A DNA stretch of 26,119 nucleotides from Bacillota bacterium. GTDB lineage: Bacteria > Bacillota > Clostridia > Lachnospirales > Cellulosilyticaceae. Shown in pieces: positions 5,205 through 14,519 of the stretch. The notes under the pieces are model-generated. The model was not told the DNA's origin. It did no database searches and saw nothing but the letters and a program-made list of their open reading frames with translations. The position numbers and the translations under genes are program-made. The stretch is taken from positions 1-26,119 of the forward strand of contig JAEYPM010000034.1 of NCBI GenBank assembly GCA_023410675.1. Direction: 5' to 3'. Position 1 is the stretch's first letter, and every line of letters starts with the position of its first letter.

Positions 5205-6917
5205 ATGTCTGATTTTGGTTCAGATGTAAGTAATAATGGTGTAGGTATTATGATGAAGCTACTTGATGCTTTATTAAAGTTAATTGAAAAAATTTTTAAT
5301 GAGTTTACTCGCAGAATGAGTGCAGAATATAAATTAAAAAAAGCAGAATATAAAATCAGGAAAGGAGAGCTTAAAGAACAAAAAAATAGAAAAAAGATAG
5401 AGGGTAAATCAGGGCTTGTAAATCATAAGATTTTACAAAAATCTGGTGTGCCTCTTGCTGTTAGAGGCATTGAAATGGATGATAACGGATTTAAAGAACT
5501 TGCAGAACGTTGCAAACGAGAGGGAATTGTTATATCAGGTGTTGAAGATGCAACTAAGAGTACTTCAGATGATAAAAAGTTTTTTGTTATTCAATGTCGA
5601 CAGAGTGACCTTGAGCGTTTTAATAAATTGGTTGTCTTAATGACGGATGAAAAAAAGATAGATTTAATCAATGAAGAAGTTGAAAAAATAAAGGGCAATA
5701 CCCAAGAACTTAAAGAAGAACTTAGTGTGCTTAAAGATAAAGGAGAACTTAATCCAGAAGATATTAAGCGTATTAATGTAATTGAAAGAGAAATAAAAGA
5801 AAATAATTTGGTTATAAAAGGATTGAATGAAAAAATTCAGGATATTCGTTTGAAACATAGTGAAGAACTTTATCAAGAACAGGCTAAAGCTGTAGTGGAG
5901 AAAGCTGTATACGGAAAAACTGTTAGTGGCGTAACGTTAGATGAAGCACTTAACCGTTGGACAAGTAATAAATTAGATAAAGATATTACTTGTTATGTAG
6001 TAGATGCTAAAAATCCAAACAATTATATTGTATGTAAAGCTGCAAATGATACATATAAAGATGAAACCTATATTAAAACAAATTATGAGGTTTATAACGG
6101 AGGGAAACACGTTTATGCAACTCATGATGGACGCTTTGATAATAGGCCAAAGGGTTATTGGGAAAACGAAAAAGCAGCGATGAAAGAAGCAGGCCAATTT
6201 AGTGATTTTGTAATTAAATTCTATTCATTAAAAGAGTTAGAAGCGTATCGTGAAAAATATGAAATGCAGAATGAAACAGAACTTGCACCACTTAATTTAG
6301 GCAAAGAAGGTAGAGACTACGATTCAATGATAAAAACCCTTGAAGATAAACTTAATGAAAGTGGAGCAACTTATAAAGATGGCAAAGCTATTGATAAAGA
6401 TAGCAAAGAACCTGTTACGACCAATGAAAATATGACTGATGAACAAAAAGCAAATATTGCAGAAGCTGCTGTTATTGCAAAGCAGATTCAACATTATCAA
6501 GAAATGAAACAGATTGAAACAGAGGTCGCACTTGCAAGATCAAGTGTACTATTAACCCATGAGGGGACAAATGAACATATAATTGCTCAAGAAGCATTTA
6601 ATAGCATTGAAGATAAATATAATCAAGCCCTTAATAAGGAAAGTGAATTAATGGAAGAAAGAAAGGAAGTTAATGCACTACAAGCAAAAAATGAGATAAA
6701 TAAAGAACCAGTTATCGATAAAGAACAGGGAGTAGAAAAACCAGATGACAGGAGAGAAGAGAAAGTAACAGAAATTGATAAGGATAAGATGTCAATGGAT
6801 GAATATACAGGGCAAATTAATACCAATAAACAAACTAATGGTGTGAAAGGTAATGATGTTAAAGATAGAGATGTTACTAAAGATAAAGTCATTCAAACCA
6901 GTAAGGGTGACAGATAA
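5205..6917 (+). CDS. PcfB-like (DUF3801) conjugation protein with long charged C-terminus
   Basis: A 570-residue protein, first gene of the transfer operon. Its N-terminal part (about 1-150) looks like the DUF3801/PcfB family: a basic helical region, then GVPLAVRGIEMDDNGFKELAE, EGIVISGV and KKFFVIQCRQSDLERFNKLV. PcfB of pCF10 is an accessory protein that helps the VirD4-type coupling protein dock the relaxase-DNA complex, and here too the coupling protein gene is next. Residues about 150-230 are strongly coiled-coil. The rest (about 240-570) is hydrophilic, Lys/Glu-rich and much longer than PcfB, with a folded-looking block around 240-350. The start has GAGGGGAGTGAG upstream. The family call rests on pattern and context. 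Confidence 0.75.
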   Translation: MSDFGSDVSNNGVGIMMKLLDALLKLIEKIFNEFTRRMSAEYKLKKAEYKIRKGELKEQKNRKKIEGKSGLVNHKILQKSGVPLAVRGIEMDDNGFKELAERCKREGIVISGVEDATKSTSDDKKFFVIQCRQSDLERFNKLVVLMTDEKKIDLINEEVEKIKGNTQELKEELSVLKDKGELNPEDIKRINVIEREIKENNLVIKGLNEKIQDIRLKHSEELYQEQAKAVVEKAVYGKTVSGVTLDEALNRWTSNKLDKDITCYVVDAKNPNNYIVCKAANDTYKDETYIKTNYEVYNGGKHVYATHDGRFDNRPKGYWENEKAAMKEAGQFSDFVIKFYSLKELEAYREKYEMQNETELAPLNLGKEGRDYDSMIKTLEDKLNESGATYKDGKAIDKDSKEPVTTNENMTDEQKANIAEAAVIAKQIQHYQEMKQIETEVALARSSVLLTHEGTNEHIIAQEAFNSIEDKYNQALNKESELMEERKEVNALQAKNEINKEPVIDKEQGVEKPDDRREEKVTEIDKDKMSMDEYTGQINTNKQTNGVKGNDVKDRDVTKDKVIQTSKGDR

Positions 6918-6957
6918 TTGAATTATGTGATATGGGTGGTAGAAAGGGGTTGAGAAT

Positions 6958-9807
6958 GTGAGGCCAAAAAAACAAAGCAGTATTGAATACATTTTAGCAG
7001 TAATCGCTTTGTTTGTGGTTATTTATATTTCAGTGCAAGCCGGAATGGCTTTAAATGATAAGTCAGCTATAGAAGCGACTCAAGGTGCAGTACAAGGAAT
7101 TGATGGTTTTAACTTATTTTCAGATTGTCTCAGTGCAAGATTATCAAAACCATCTTTTGACATTGTATGGAATGAAAATGTAAAAAAAGCCTTGAGTTGT
7201 GGTGCTTTCTTATGGTTTCTTGCGATTGCTTATTGGACTACTTCTAAAAAGAAGTATATATCGGGTAAGGAATATGGTACGGCAGAATGGGGTCAACGTA
7301 AAGATATTAGTGACTTGTTTGCTATAAATATAATGAATAAAGAAATCAAGCAAGCAAAGCAAGTGAGAAGATTTATTAGCCGTTTTTTTGCTAAAAGAAA
7401 AATTTTTACTACTTGCAAAAAAAATAACAAGGAAATAATGACAATTGAACTAGAAAGACTTGAACAATGGAAAAGTGACAATATGCCGCAAGGTAAAAAC
7501 TTATCCCGTGAGCAGAAAAAGCACAAAAAAGATGTGTTAAAGCAGTACATAGAACGTAAAAAAGAAATTAAAGGACGTGCAAAAGAACGACTAAAGGAAA
7601 TTTTGACAGAAGCATGGGGACCTAATAAGATTAAAAGACAATATGAAATTGAATTGGCTGATATTGCTTATAAGTATCAGCAAAAAATAGAAATTACGAC
7701 AGAAAAACATAGGAAAGAGGAAGAAGCAACTGCAAAAGAGAACTATAAAAAAGCTATAAAGGAATTTTATAGTGGAAAAGGTAAGATTGAAAAAATAAAG
7801 AAAAAGTATGAAAACGCAGATGCATTATTTACAAAAACAGAACATATTAGCATATACAATTATGTCTTGAATAACAATACCTTAATTTTAGGTGGTTCAG
7901 GATCAGGAAAGACCCGAAGTTTTGTTATGCCGAACATATTACAGGCACATTCCTCTTTTGTTATTACTGACCCGAAAGGTGAGATCTTAGAAAAATCAGG
8001 ATATTTTCTTGAAAAGGTAAAAGGGTATAAAATCCATGTTTTAAACCTTGATGATAAATCAAAATCAGATGGCTATAATCCTTTTGTATACATTCACCCT
8101 GACAGAGAGGGATATGAAGAGCGTGTATTGATGCTCATTGAAGCAATTATTATTAATACAGATGGTGGGGAAAAGAAAGGTGGTTCTGACCCATTTTGGG
8201 ATAAAGCGGAAAGGTTATTTTTACAAGCAATTTTCTTTTTTACTTGTGATGGCTTTGTTGCTGAAGAACAAAATATGAATACTGTATTGGCTCTTATTGG
8301 TATGTTGCAGATTGGAGAGGAAGAAGATAATCGAGATAGTGATCTTGATTATTTTGCAGAAATTTTTGCAGAGCAACATGGAGAAGACCATATTGGTGTT
8401 CAACAATATAAAGAGTTTAGAGAAAAAGCAAGTGGAAAGACCGCAAAATCAATTGTTATTTCCGCAGTTGCTCGACTTGCACCTTTTAGAACAAGTGCAG
8501 TGAAACGAATTTTTAGCTATGATACAATGCAGCTTGACCGTTTAGGTGAAGAAAAGACAGCTATATTTGTTGTTGTCCCTCCTACGGACACCACATTTAA
8601 CTTTATAGCAGGTATGTTATTTACGCAGATGTTTCAAGAGCTACAATATTGTGCTACACAGGTCCATAAACACGAAGGACAAAGATTACCTATTCCTGTA
8701 AGGTTTATTCTTGATGAATTTGCTAACACCTGCACGATACCACAATTTGTAAAAATACTTGCTTATGCCCGCTCCTTTGGCATTGGTATTGTACCTATTT
8801 TGCAATCCCTTGAACAGATTAAAAATATGTATAAGGATGAATGGGGCGTTATCGTTGATAACTGTAATACTTTATTATTCTTAGGTAGTATTACCCACAT
8901 GGATACATTAGAATATATGTCTAAATTATTAGGTAAGGGAACTTTCGATAAGAGGACAACAGGACGTACAAGAGGGCGTAGTGGTAGCAGCAGTCAAAAT
9001 TTTGACGTAATTGGCCGAGAGCTTATGGATACAGCAGAAATTAGAAAACTACCTAAAAAAGATTGTTTGCTGATCGTTGGTGGAAAGAATCCATTTTACA
9101 GTGAAAAATATGATTATACTGCCCACGAGAACTATAAATATACAAGTGATGCGAATAGGGCATATTCTTATGAATATATACCAGCTGAAATACCTAAGAT
9201 TGATACGTTATCTAAGGCTAAAAAGCAAATTGACGAAGATGTTCATGAGAATGATAGCACTAACCAAGAACAAATAGCTGCTCGTGTTAATGAAATTATG
9301 GAGCAGATTGATAAAGAATTAGATAAGATTGAAGTTAGTAGCGACCTACAAAGTTTATTAAATCTTCTAGGACAATCGTTAACGAATTTTATTCCAATAA
9401 GAGAAGAATTATTAAATACAGATGATGGTTCTGATGAAGATGAAGATGAAGAAGTTTTCTTAGAGCTTCTTAATTTTGATGAAGAAGATAAACGTATAGA
9501 TGACATGATGTCAAATGTAGAGAACAAGATTAAACAAATAAGTGAAGAAATAGAACATAGTATGAGTGAAAACAAAATAAATATGGAAGTAAAAGATATA
9601 GCCAAAATGGTGATTTCTGCAGGAAACAACCTTATACCTATAAGAGAAGAACTTATGAGTATTAATGATGGAGAAGATGATTCAGAAGATGAACTATTTG
9701 AATTTGACAGTGATGCAGAGACAGAAAATGTACTAGAAGATGATTTTGGCGATTTAAGTCAAGAAATTAATGAAATTTCAGAGCTATTAAATCTTGATGA
9801 ACTATAA
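6958..9807 (+). CDS. VirD4/TraG-type coupling protein (T4SS ATPase)
   Basis: A 949-residue coupling protein that would recruit the relaxase-DNA complex to the channel and drive DNA export at the inner membrane. Two N-terminal membrane helices (about 10-30 and 80-93) precede the ATPase domain, with Walker A GGSGSGKTR (312-320), ITDPKGEIL, and Walker B FILDEFANT (583-591). Two parts are unusual. A highly charged, coiled-coil insertion of about 165 residues (125-290) sits before Walker A. An acidic tail (about 755-949) carries a duplicated module, FIPIREELLNTDDG (811-824) and LIPIREELMSINDG (892-905), each followed by an Asp/Glu-rich run. The start is a GTG with AAAGGGG upstream, 40 bases after the PcfB-like gene. 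Confidence 0.95.
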   Translation: MRPKKQSSIEYILAVIALFVVIYISVQAGMALNDKSAIEATQGAVQGIDGFNLFSDCLSARLSKPSFDIVWNENVKKALSCGAFLWFLAIAYWTTSKKKYISGKEYGTAEWGQRKDISDLFAINIMNKEIKQAKQVRRFISRFFAKRKIFTTCKKNNKEIMTIELERLEQWKSDNMPQGKNLSREQKKHKKDVLKQYIERKKEIKGRAKERLKEILTEAWGPNKIKRQYEIELADIAYKYQQKIEITTEKHRKEEEATAKENYKKAIKEFYSGKGKIEKIKKKYENADALFTKTEHISIYNYVLNNNTLILGGSGSGKTRSFVMPNILQAHSSFVITDPKGEILEKSGYFLEKVKGYKIHVLNLDDKSKSDGYNPFVYIHPDREGYEERVLMLIEAIIINTDGGEKKGGSDPFWDKAERLFLQAIFFFTCDGFVAEEQNMNTVLALIGMLQIGEEEDNRDSDLDYFAEIFAEQHGEDHIGVQQYKEFREKASGKTAKSIVISAVARLAPFRTSAVKRIFSYDTMQLDRLGEEKTAIFVVVPPTDTTFNFIAGMLFTQMFQELQYCATQVHKHEGQRLPIPVRFILDEFANTCTIPQFVKILAYARSFGIGIVPILQSLEQIKNMYKDEWGVIVDNCNTLLFLGSITHMDTLEYMSKLLGKGTFDKRTTGRTRGRSGSSSQNFDVIGRELMDTAEIRKLPKKDCLLIVGGKNPFYSEKYDYTAHENYKYTSDANRAYSYEYIPAEIPKIDTLSKAKKQIDEDVHENDSTNQEQIAARVNEIMEQIDKELDKIEVSSDLQSLLNLLGQSLTNFIPIREELLNTDDGSDEDEDEEVFLELLNFDEEDKRIDDMMSNVENKIKQISEEIEHSMSENKINMEVKDIAKMVISAGNNLIPIREELMSINDGEDDSEDELFEFDSDAETENVLEDDFGDLSQEINEISELLNLDEL

Positions 9808-9840
9808 TAATAAAACATAAAATAACAAATAAGAAAGGGT

Positions 9841-10317
9841 ATGGTAAGGGAAATGAAGAACAAGTTAACTTTACGTAACACAAAAAGAGGCACAGTAAGT
9901 CAAGGCGTATTAAGTAAGGACACAATAACAAGGATTAAAATGAGGTTATCATCAGTTAGTTATTTTCTTAACAAAAATATGTATGTAATTGCTGGTTTAT
10001 TTGTTTTCGTTGCTTTAGGGACAATAGGATTAGCTGCTGAACCAGCTTCTGCAGCTTCTTCAGCTACTGCAAACAGCCTTTGGAACACACTTACAGTAAC
10101 AACTCAAACTTGGGTTACACGTTTAGGTGGGGTTGTTATGTTTGTAGGTGGTATTATGTTTGGTCTAGGTTGGAAAAATGATGATGCAGAACAGAAGTCT
10201 CGTGGTATTTCTACTATTATTTCAGGAGCAATCGTTGTAGCAGTTGCTGCAATGGCTGGACAATTTTTTGGCGGTGGCACTGGCACTGGCACTGGTACTG
10301 GTACAGGAAACAATTGA
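9841..10317 (+). CDS. VirB2/Maff2-like pilin candidate
   Basis: A 158-residue protein between the VirD4 and VirB6 genes, where clostridial elements keep the small hydrophobic VirB2/Maff2-like gene. A basic N-terminus (1-46) leads to a hydrophobic segment (about 48-66) ending in EPASAAS, a plausible signal-peptidase site after Ala 71. Two further hydrophobic helices follow (about 95-110 and 122-142). The C-terminus is a (GT)5 tail encoded by near-repeats of GGCACT/GGTACT (10271-10304). After cleavage the mature part would be about 87 residues with two helices, the layout of VirB2 pilins. The start is unclear: ATG at 9841 is very close to AAAGGG, and ATG at 9853 is an alternative. Confidence 0.75.
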   Translation: MVREMKNKLTLRNTKRGTVSQGVLSKDTITRIKMRLSSVSYFLNKNMYVIAGLFVFVALGTIGLAAEPASAASSATANSLWNTLTVTTQTWVTRLGGVVMFVGGIMFGLGWKNDDAEQKSRGISTIISGAIVVAVAAMAGQFFGGGTGTGTGTGTGNN

Positions 10318-10320
10318 AAA

Positions 10321-10369
10321 AAAAGGACGTGTTGCCAAAAGTAAATTTGGCAGTACGGTCTTTTTTTTT
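10321..10369 (+). terminator. Strong terminator inside the T4SS operon, after the pilin gene
   Basis: Nineteen bases at 10321-10339 pair with 10346-10364 with one mismatch and a few wobbles (core TGCCAAA/TTTGGCA, six-base loop). Nine T follow at 10361-10369. It starts six bases after the pilin stop codon and only about 18 bases before the next gene's start. No promoter is obvious between it and the next gene, so partial read-through is likely, giving more pilin mRNA than downstream mRNA. Confidence 0.85.
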
Positions 10370-10386
10370 AGAGGAGTTGATGAAAT

Positions 10387-11238
10387 GTGTTAACTGATAT
10401 GAAAAATTGGTTGATTGGTCTTATGAATTCGGCATTTTTGGGATTTGATGATAGCATGATGTCAGCTGTATCAGTGCTTAAAGATGGATTGCCAAAGTGG
10501 GATGAAGTATATGGATTATCTGAAACGTTGCGTTTGTTTTGTTATACAATTATTGCTCTTTGCATGTTAATAGAACTGGCACAAGTTGCAGCTAAAGTAG
10601 ATATTATGAAATGGGAATATGCACTAAGAGTTGGCGTAAAAACGGCTCTTGCAAAGGTATGTATTGATGAAGCACCAAATTTTTTAAAAGCCTGCTATCA
10701 TCAAGCACAAGCTTGGATTGATGGTTTATCAGATTTTCAATCTATATTAGGTTCAGAGGTTCTAGGAAAGCTAACTGAAAAGATAACAGAAACAACTGGT
10801 TTTGGAGCAATCTTGGGGTTGTTTATAAGTACATTTATTATTGTCTTGGCAATTAAAATTGCTGGACTACTTATACAGTTAGTTGCATATGGACGAATGT
10901 TTGAGCTATACGTGTACTTGGTAGTAAGTCCATTACCTTGTGCGTTTATGCCATTGGGAAATGGTGATGGTAGTGGAATAAATAGAATTACAACCAAATT
11001 TTTTAAGAATTTTATAGCAGTGTGTTTACAAGGTGTAATGATGGTGATTAGTATTCGTATTTTTGATATAGTGATGGGTGAAGCCATAACGAAGATGATA
11101 GATGTAGCATTAAAAGGACAAGATACAAACAGAGTTATATTAGAACTGTGCTTTACTATGCTATTAGGTGCAATAGCTTTAGTACAAGCAGTATCAAAAA
11201 GTGGTAGTTGGGCTAAGAATATAATGGATGCTATGTAA
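10387..11238 (+). CDS. VirB6/TrbL-like channel protein
   Basis: A 283-residue polytopic membrane protein. Hydrophobic segments lie at about 50-67, 140-165, 175-196 and 215-235, with another near 255-270. A cytoplasmic or peripheral amphipathic region fills the first 45 residues, and the YVYLVVSPLPCAFMPLGNG segment is like VirB6-type proteins of clostridial elements. Its role would be the inner-membrane part of the DNA channel. The position between the pilin and the VirB4 genes fits. The start is GTG at 10387, with GAGGAG ten bases upstream; an ATG at 10399 is possible but has poorer spacing. The next gene starts 12 bases after its stop. Confidence 0.85.
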   Translation: MLTDMKNWLIGLMNSAFLGFDDSMMSAVSVLKDGLPKWDEVYGLSETLRLFCYTIIALCMLIELAQVAAKVDIMKWEYALRVGVKTALAKVCIDEAPNFLKACYHQAQAWIDGLSDFQSILGSEVLGKLTEKITETTGFGAILGLFISTFIIVLAIKIAGLLIQLVAYGRMFELYVYLVVSPLPCAFMPLGNGDGSGINRITTKFFKNFIAVCLQGVMMVISIRIFDIVMGEAITKMIDVALKGQDTNRVILELCFTMLLGAIALVQAVSKSGSWAKNIMDAM

Positions 11239-11250
11239 AGGAGGGACAAA

Positions 11251-14200
11251 ATGATTGCTGTTAGAATACCAGATGAAATAAGAAAATATAAGGAAAAAAT
11301 TATTTTTGGATTGAATGCAAGACAGCTTATCGCTACTGTAATTACATTATCTATATGTGGACCTCTTTATTATAGCGGAAGAGGTTATATTGCAGAGGAT
11401 CTTTTGTCATGGCTAATCATTTTAATTGCAGTACCTCTTATGGGGATTGGCTTTTTTCGTTATAATGGTATGCCTATGGAGAAGTTTACAGTTGCCATTT
11501 TTAAGTTTGAATTTTTGTATCCTATGAAACGTAGGTTTAAAATGGATAATGCCTTTAGAAATTGGCAAAATGAAGCAATAAAAGAAGAAAAGAGTAGATC
11601 ACTAATAGAGCGTATCACGGAAAAAAGAAGAGACTTACAAATAAGTCTTGAACGTGCTGTACTTATTGAAGAAGCAGAGGAACGTGGAGAAATGAATTTT
11701 GATGTAGATCAGGCAGACTTAATCACAGTAAGCACAGGTGGTGGAGGTAGTAGCAAAAATCCTAAAGATAAAAAAAATGATAATCAAAAGGGAAAGAAAA
11801 AAGACAAGCAAAAGTCTAAGTTACAAATACAGGCTGAATTAATCGAAGAAAAAATAAAAAATGATGCACGATATCTACCTACAAAAAAAGAGATGCTCAT
11901 TCGTAAAAAGTGGAATTTATATCAAGAAAAAATGCGTAAACAAGAAGTAGTAAAAAAGAAGAATATTACAAAGCAAAAAAACAATAAGATGAAAAAACGC
12001 AGAAATGCACAGACAACTATACCAAAAAGTACACAACAAACGATTCCATATATTGCTGATTATGAAGAAGGGATGTTTGAAGTTAAACCTAACAAGTATA
12101 GTAAAGTTTATCGTATACATGATATAAATTATCGTATTGCTAAGGAAAGTGAACAAATACAAATTTTTTGTAAGCTCGGAGAATTTCTGAACTATTTTTC
12201 TGAAGATATGAATTTTTCATTTTGTATTGATAATCGTATTGTATCTTTGCAAGAACAAGAAAAGCAGATTTTTTATCCACTAAATGGGGACAGTTATGAT
12301 GTACACCGCAAAGAATATAATAATATTTTACGAAGGCAAATTATAGCAGGTAGAAATGACATTCAAATTGAAAAGTTTGTGACTGTGACAATTGATGCGT
12401 CTACACCAATTGAAGCGTTGTTACGTTTTCATAAGATTGATGCAGAAGTTATTAACAATCTAAGGAAAATTGGCAGTAATGGAGAAGTATTATCCACTGA
12501 GGAAAGACTTTCTTATTATCATGATAAGTACCGTAAGGGTCGTGAGGGAGAATTAAATATTGATTTTGATTTTATTAAGACACAGGGGATTAGTAGTAAA
12601 GATTATATTGCACCAACTTCAATTGAGTTTAAGAAAAATTATTTGAAAATTGAAGATACATATTATCGTGTGATGCATCTTTGTAACCTACCTGCAAGCC
12701 TTTCTGATGAATTTATTTTTGAGCTTTATAAAAATGATTTTCCAGTTACCATAACATTAAACATTCAACCAGTGGCACAGGATAAGGGATTACGTATTGT
12801 TAAAAGGCAGCTTACAGGTATTGAAAAAGATAAGATCGAAGCAGAAAAAAGAGCAATTAGAGCCGGGTATAGTCCTGAAACAATACAGCATAGTATTAAA
12901 GATGCACACGTACAAGCAGAGACACTTTATGATGATATGCTTAATAAAAATCAAAAAATGTTCTTTGTAACAATTACTTGTATGGTTCAGGGCGAAAGTC
13001 TTGATGAACTGGTAGAAAATTGCAGAATTATTGAAGGAAAAGCACGAAAATACACATCACAAATGATGACATTGACTTATCAACAAGAAGAAGGATATAA
13101 AATAACATTACCTTTTGGGTATACCCCTCAAGATACATGTGTAGAAAGAACACTTACAACAGAAAGCACTTCAATATTTATGCCATTTAGCAATCAAGAA
13201 TTGTTCCAAAGGGGCGGCTATTATTATGGACTTAATCAAATAAGCCATAATCTCGTTATTGTCAACAGGCTAAAAATGAAAACACCATCAGGTTTTGTGT
13301 TAGGTACCTCAGGTAGTGGTAAGTCTTTTGCAACAAAACGTGAAATCCTTAATGTTTTACTTCATGACAGTGATACTGGTTTGTTAATTATTGATCCTGA
13401 AAATGAATATGGAGATTTTTGCCGTGCTTTTGGTGGAACGGTTCTCAAAATTAGTGCAGATAGTAATGTATATATTAATCCTATGGATATGACGGAAGAT
13501 TATGGGCTGGATGAAGATGATACAGAAGATACACCATTATCTGTAAAGAAAGAAAAGGCTATGAAGAAAAAATCTGATTATATCATGTCTATTGTTGAAA
13601 GAATGATTAGTACTGGTAGTAATGCAGATACAACGAATATTACGCCTGTTCAAAAAACCATTGTAGACCGTTGTGTATATCGTTGTTATAAAGAATTTTT
13701 AGACCATGATTTTGACCCTAATTATTTACCAACACTGGTTGATTTACAAAAAGAACTTGATAAAGAAAAGGAAACACCAGAGGGTAGAGCCGTAGCAGAG
13801 GGTGTTGAATATTATACACGTGGTAGTATGGATGTGTTTGCTCACAAGACAAATGTTGATGTAGATCATCGCTTTGTGGTATTTAACGTTCGTGATTTAG
13901 GCGATCAGTTAAGACAAATTGCATTAATTATTGTCTTCGATTTTATCTGGAATAGAATGATTGAAAATAAAAATCGTGGCGTAAGAACATATTGCTATTG
14001 TGATGAAATACACGTTATGTTCCTATCTTATTACAGTGCAAACTTTTTAAAACAACTCTATAAACGTGGAAGAAAGTATGGTTTATGTATTACAGGAATG
14101 ACACAAAATGTAGAAGATTTATTACGTTCAGAACAAGCAAGAGGAATGATTGGAAATAGTGATTTTATTATGATGCTTAACCAAAATAGCGAAGATTTAA

Positions 14201-14466
14201 AGTTGCTTGCAAGTATGCTGAGCATTTCGGAAGCACAGATGAATTTTGTAACAGGGGCAGATGCAGGAAGTGGATTGCTATTTGCGGAAAAGGTTATTGT
14301 ACCATTTATTGACCGTTTCCCAGCAGATAGCTACCTCTATAAGCTTATGTCTACTAAATTTGGTGAAGAAATGTCCAATGTAGAAATTCAAAGACACATT
14401 GAAGCTTTAATCAAAGAAAACATGGAGGAATTCACTAAAGAAAATCAAGAAACATTGATCCAATAA
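11251..14466 (+). CDS. PrgI-VirB4 fusion, T4SS ATPase
   Basis: A 1071-residue protein with two parts. Residues 1-100 look like PrgI: RIPDEIRKYKEKIIFGLNARQL, then two membrane helices (about 26-42 and 52-68) and a short tail. A charged linker with GGGGSSKNPKDKK and Lys-rich runs spans about 150-255. From about 256 the sequence is VirB4-like, beginning IPKSTQQTIPYIADYEEGMFEV, with Walker A GTSGSGKS (685-692), IIDPENEYGDF, and Walker B CYCDEIHVMF (916-924). VirB4 ATPases power channel assembly and substrate transfer. In pCF10 PrgI and the VirB4 homologue PrgJ are separate neighbouring proteins. No stop or frameshift interrupts this frame. The start has AAAGGAGGG upstream. Confidence 0.95.
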   Translation: MIAVRIPDEIRKYKEKIIFGLNARQLIATVITLSICGPLYYSGRGYIAEDLLSWLIILIAVPLMGIGFFRYNGMPMEKFTVAIFKFEFLYPMKRRFKMDNAFRNWQNEAIKEEKSRSLIERITEKRRDLQISLERAVLIEEAEERGEMNFDVDQADLITVSTGGGGSSKNPKDKKNDNQKGKKKDKQKSKLQIQAELIEEKIKNDARYLPTKKEMLIRKKWNLYQEKMRKQEVVKKKNITKQKNNKMKKRRNAQTTIPKSTQQTIPYIADYEEGMFEVKPNKYSKVYRIHDINYRIAKESEQIQIFCKLGEFLNYFSEDMNFSFCIDNRIVSLQEQEKQIFYPLNGDSYDVHRKEYNNILRRQIIAGRNDIQIEKFVTVTIDASTPIEALLRFHKIDAEVINNLRKIGSNGEVLSTEERLSYYHDKYRKGREGELNIDFDFIKTQGISSKDYIAPTSIEFKKNYLKIEDTYYRVMHLCNLPASLSDEFIFELYKNDFPVTITLNIQPVAQDKGLRIVKRQLTGIEKDKIEAEKRAIRAGYSPETIQHSIKDAHVQAETLYDDMLNKNQKMFFVTITCMVQGESLDELVENCRIIEGKARKYTSQMMTLTYQQEEGYKITLPFGYTPQDTCVERTLTTESTSIFMPFSNQELFQRGGYYYGLNQISHNLVIVNRLKMKTPSGFVLGTSGSGKSFATKREILNVLLHDSDTGLLIIDPENEYGDFCRAFGGTVLKISADSNVYINPMDMTEDYGLDEDDTEDTPLSVKKEKAMKKKSDYIMSIVERMISTGSNADTTNITPVQKTIVDRCVYRCYKEFLDHDFDPNYLPTLVDLQKELDKEKETPEGRAVAEGVEYYTRGSMDVFAHKTNVDVDHRFVVFNVRDLGDQLRQIALIIVFDFIWNRMIENKNRGVRTYCYCDEIHVMFLSYYSANFLKQLYKRGRKYGLCITGMTQNVEDLLRSEQARGMIGNSDFIMMLNQNSEDLKLLASMLSISEAQMNFVTGADAGSGLLFAEKVIVPFIDRFPADSYLYKLMSTKFGEEMSNVEIQRHIEALIKENMEEFTKENQETLIQ

Positions 14467-14511
14467 GCTAAGTGTCTTTATGGTGGTCAATACCACATAG
14501 ACGTACTTAGC
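14467..14511 (+). promoter_or_regulatory. Long hairpin between the VirB4 and CHAP genes
   Basis: GCTAAGT/ACTTAGC (7 bp), GTCT/AGAC (4 bp) and TGGTGGT against ACCAC(A) stack into one hairpin filling 14467-14511, directly after the VirB4 stop codon. The + strand after it is A-rich rather than T-rich, so it is not a standard terminator. An mRNA-stability or translation-control hairpin is more likely. Confidence 0.6.
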
Positions 14512-14519
14512 AAAAAATA

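Noticed and set aside
9243..9629. Minus-strand 128-codon frame opposite the coupling protein tail
   Set aside because: It is the Ser/Leu-rich mirror of an Asp/Glu/Lys-rich coding region, with no start signals of its own.
10271..10304. GGCACT/GGTACT repeats as a phase-variation tract
   Set aside because: The 6-base unit keeps the reading frame whatever its copy number, so changes would only lengthen or shorten the Gly-Thr tail rather than switch the gene off.
10737..11249. Minus-strand 170-codon frame opposite the VirB6-like gene
   Set aside because: It overlaps a convincing membrane-protein gene completely and has no ribosome binding site. The hydrophobic look comes from the opposite strand's codon pattern.
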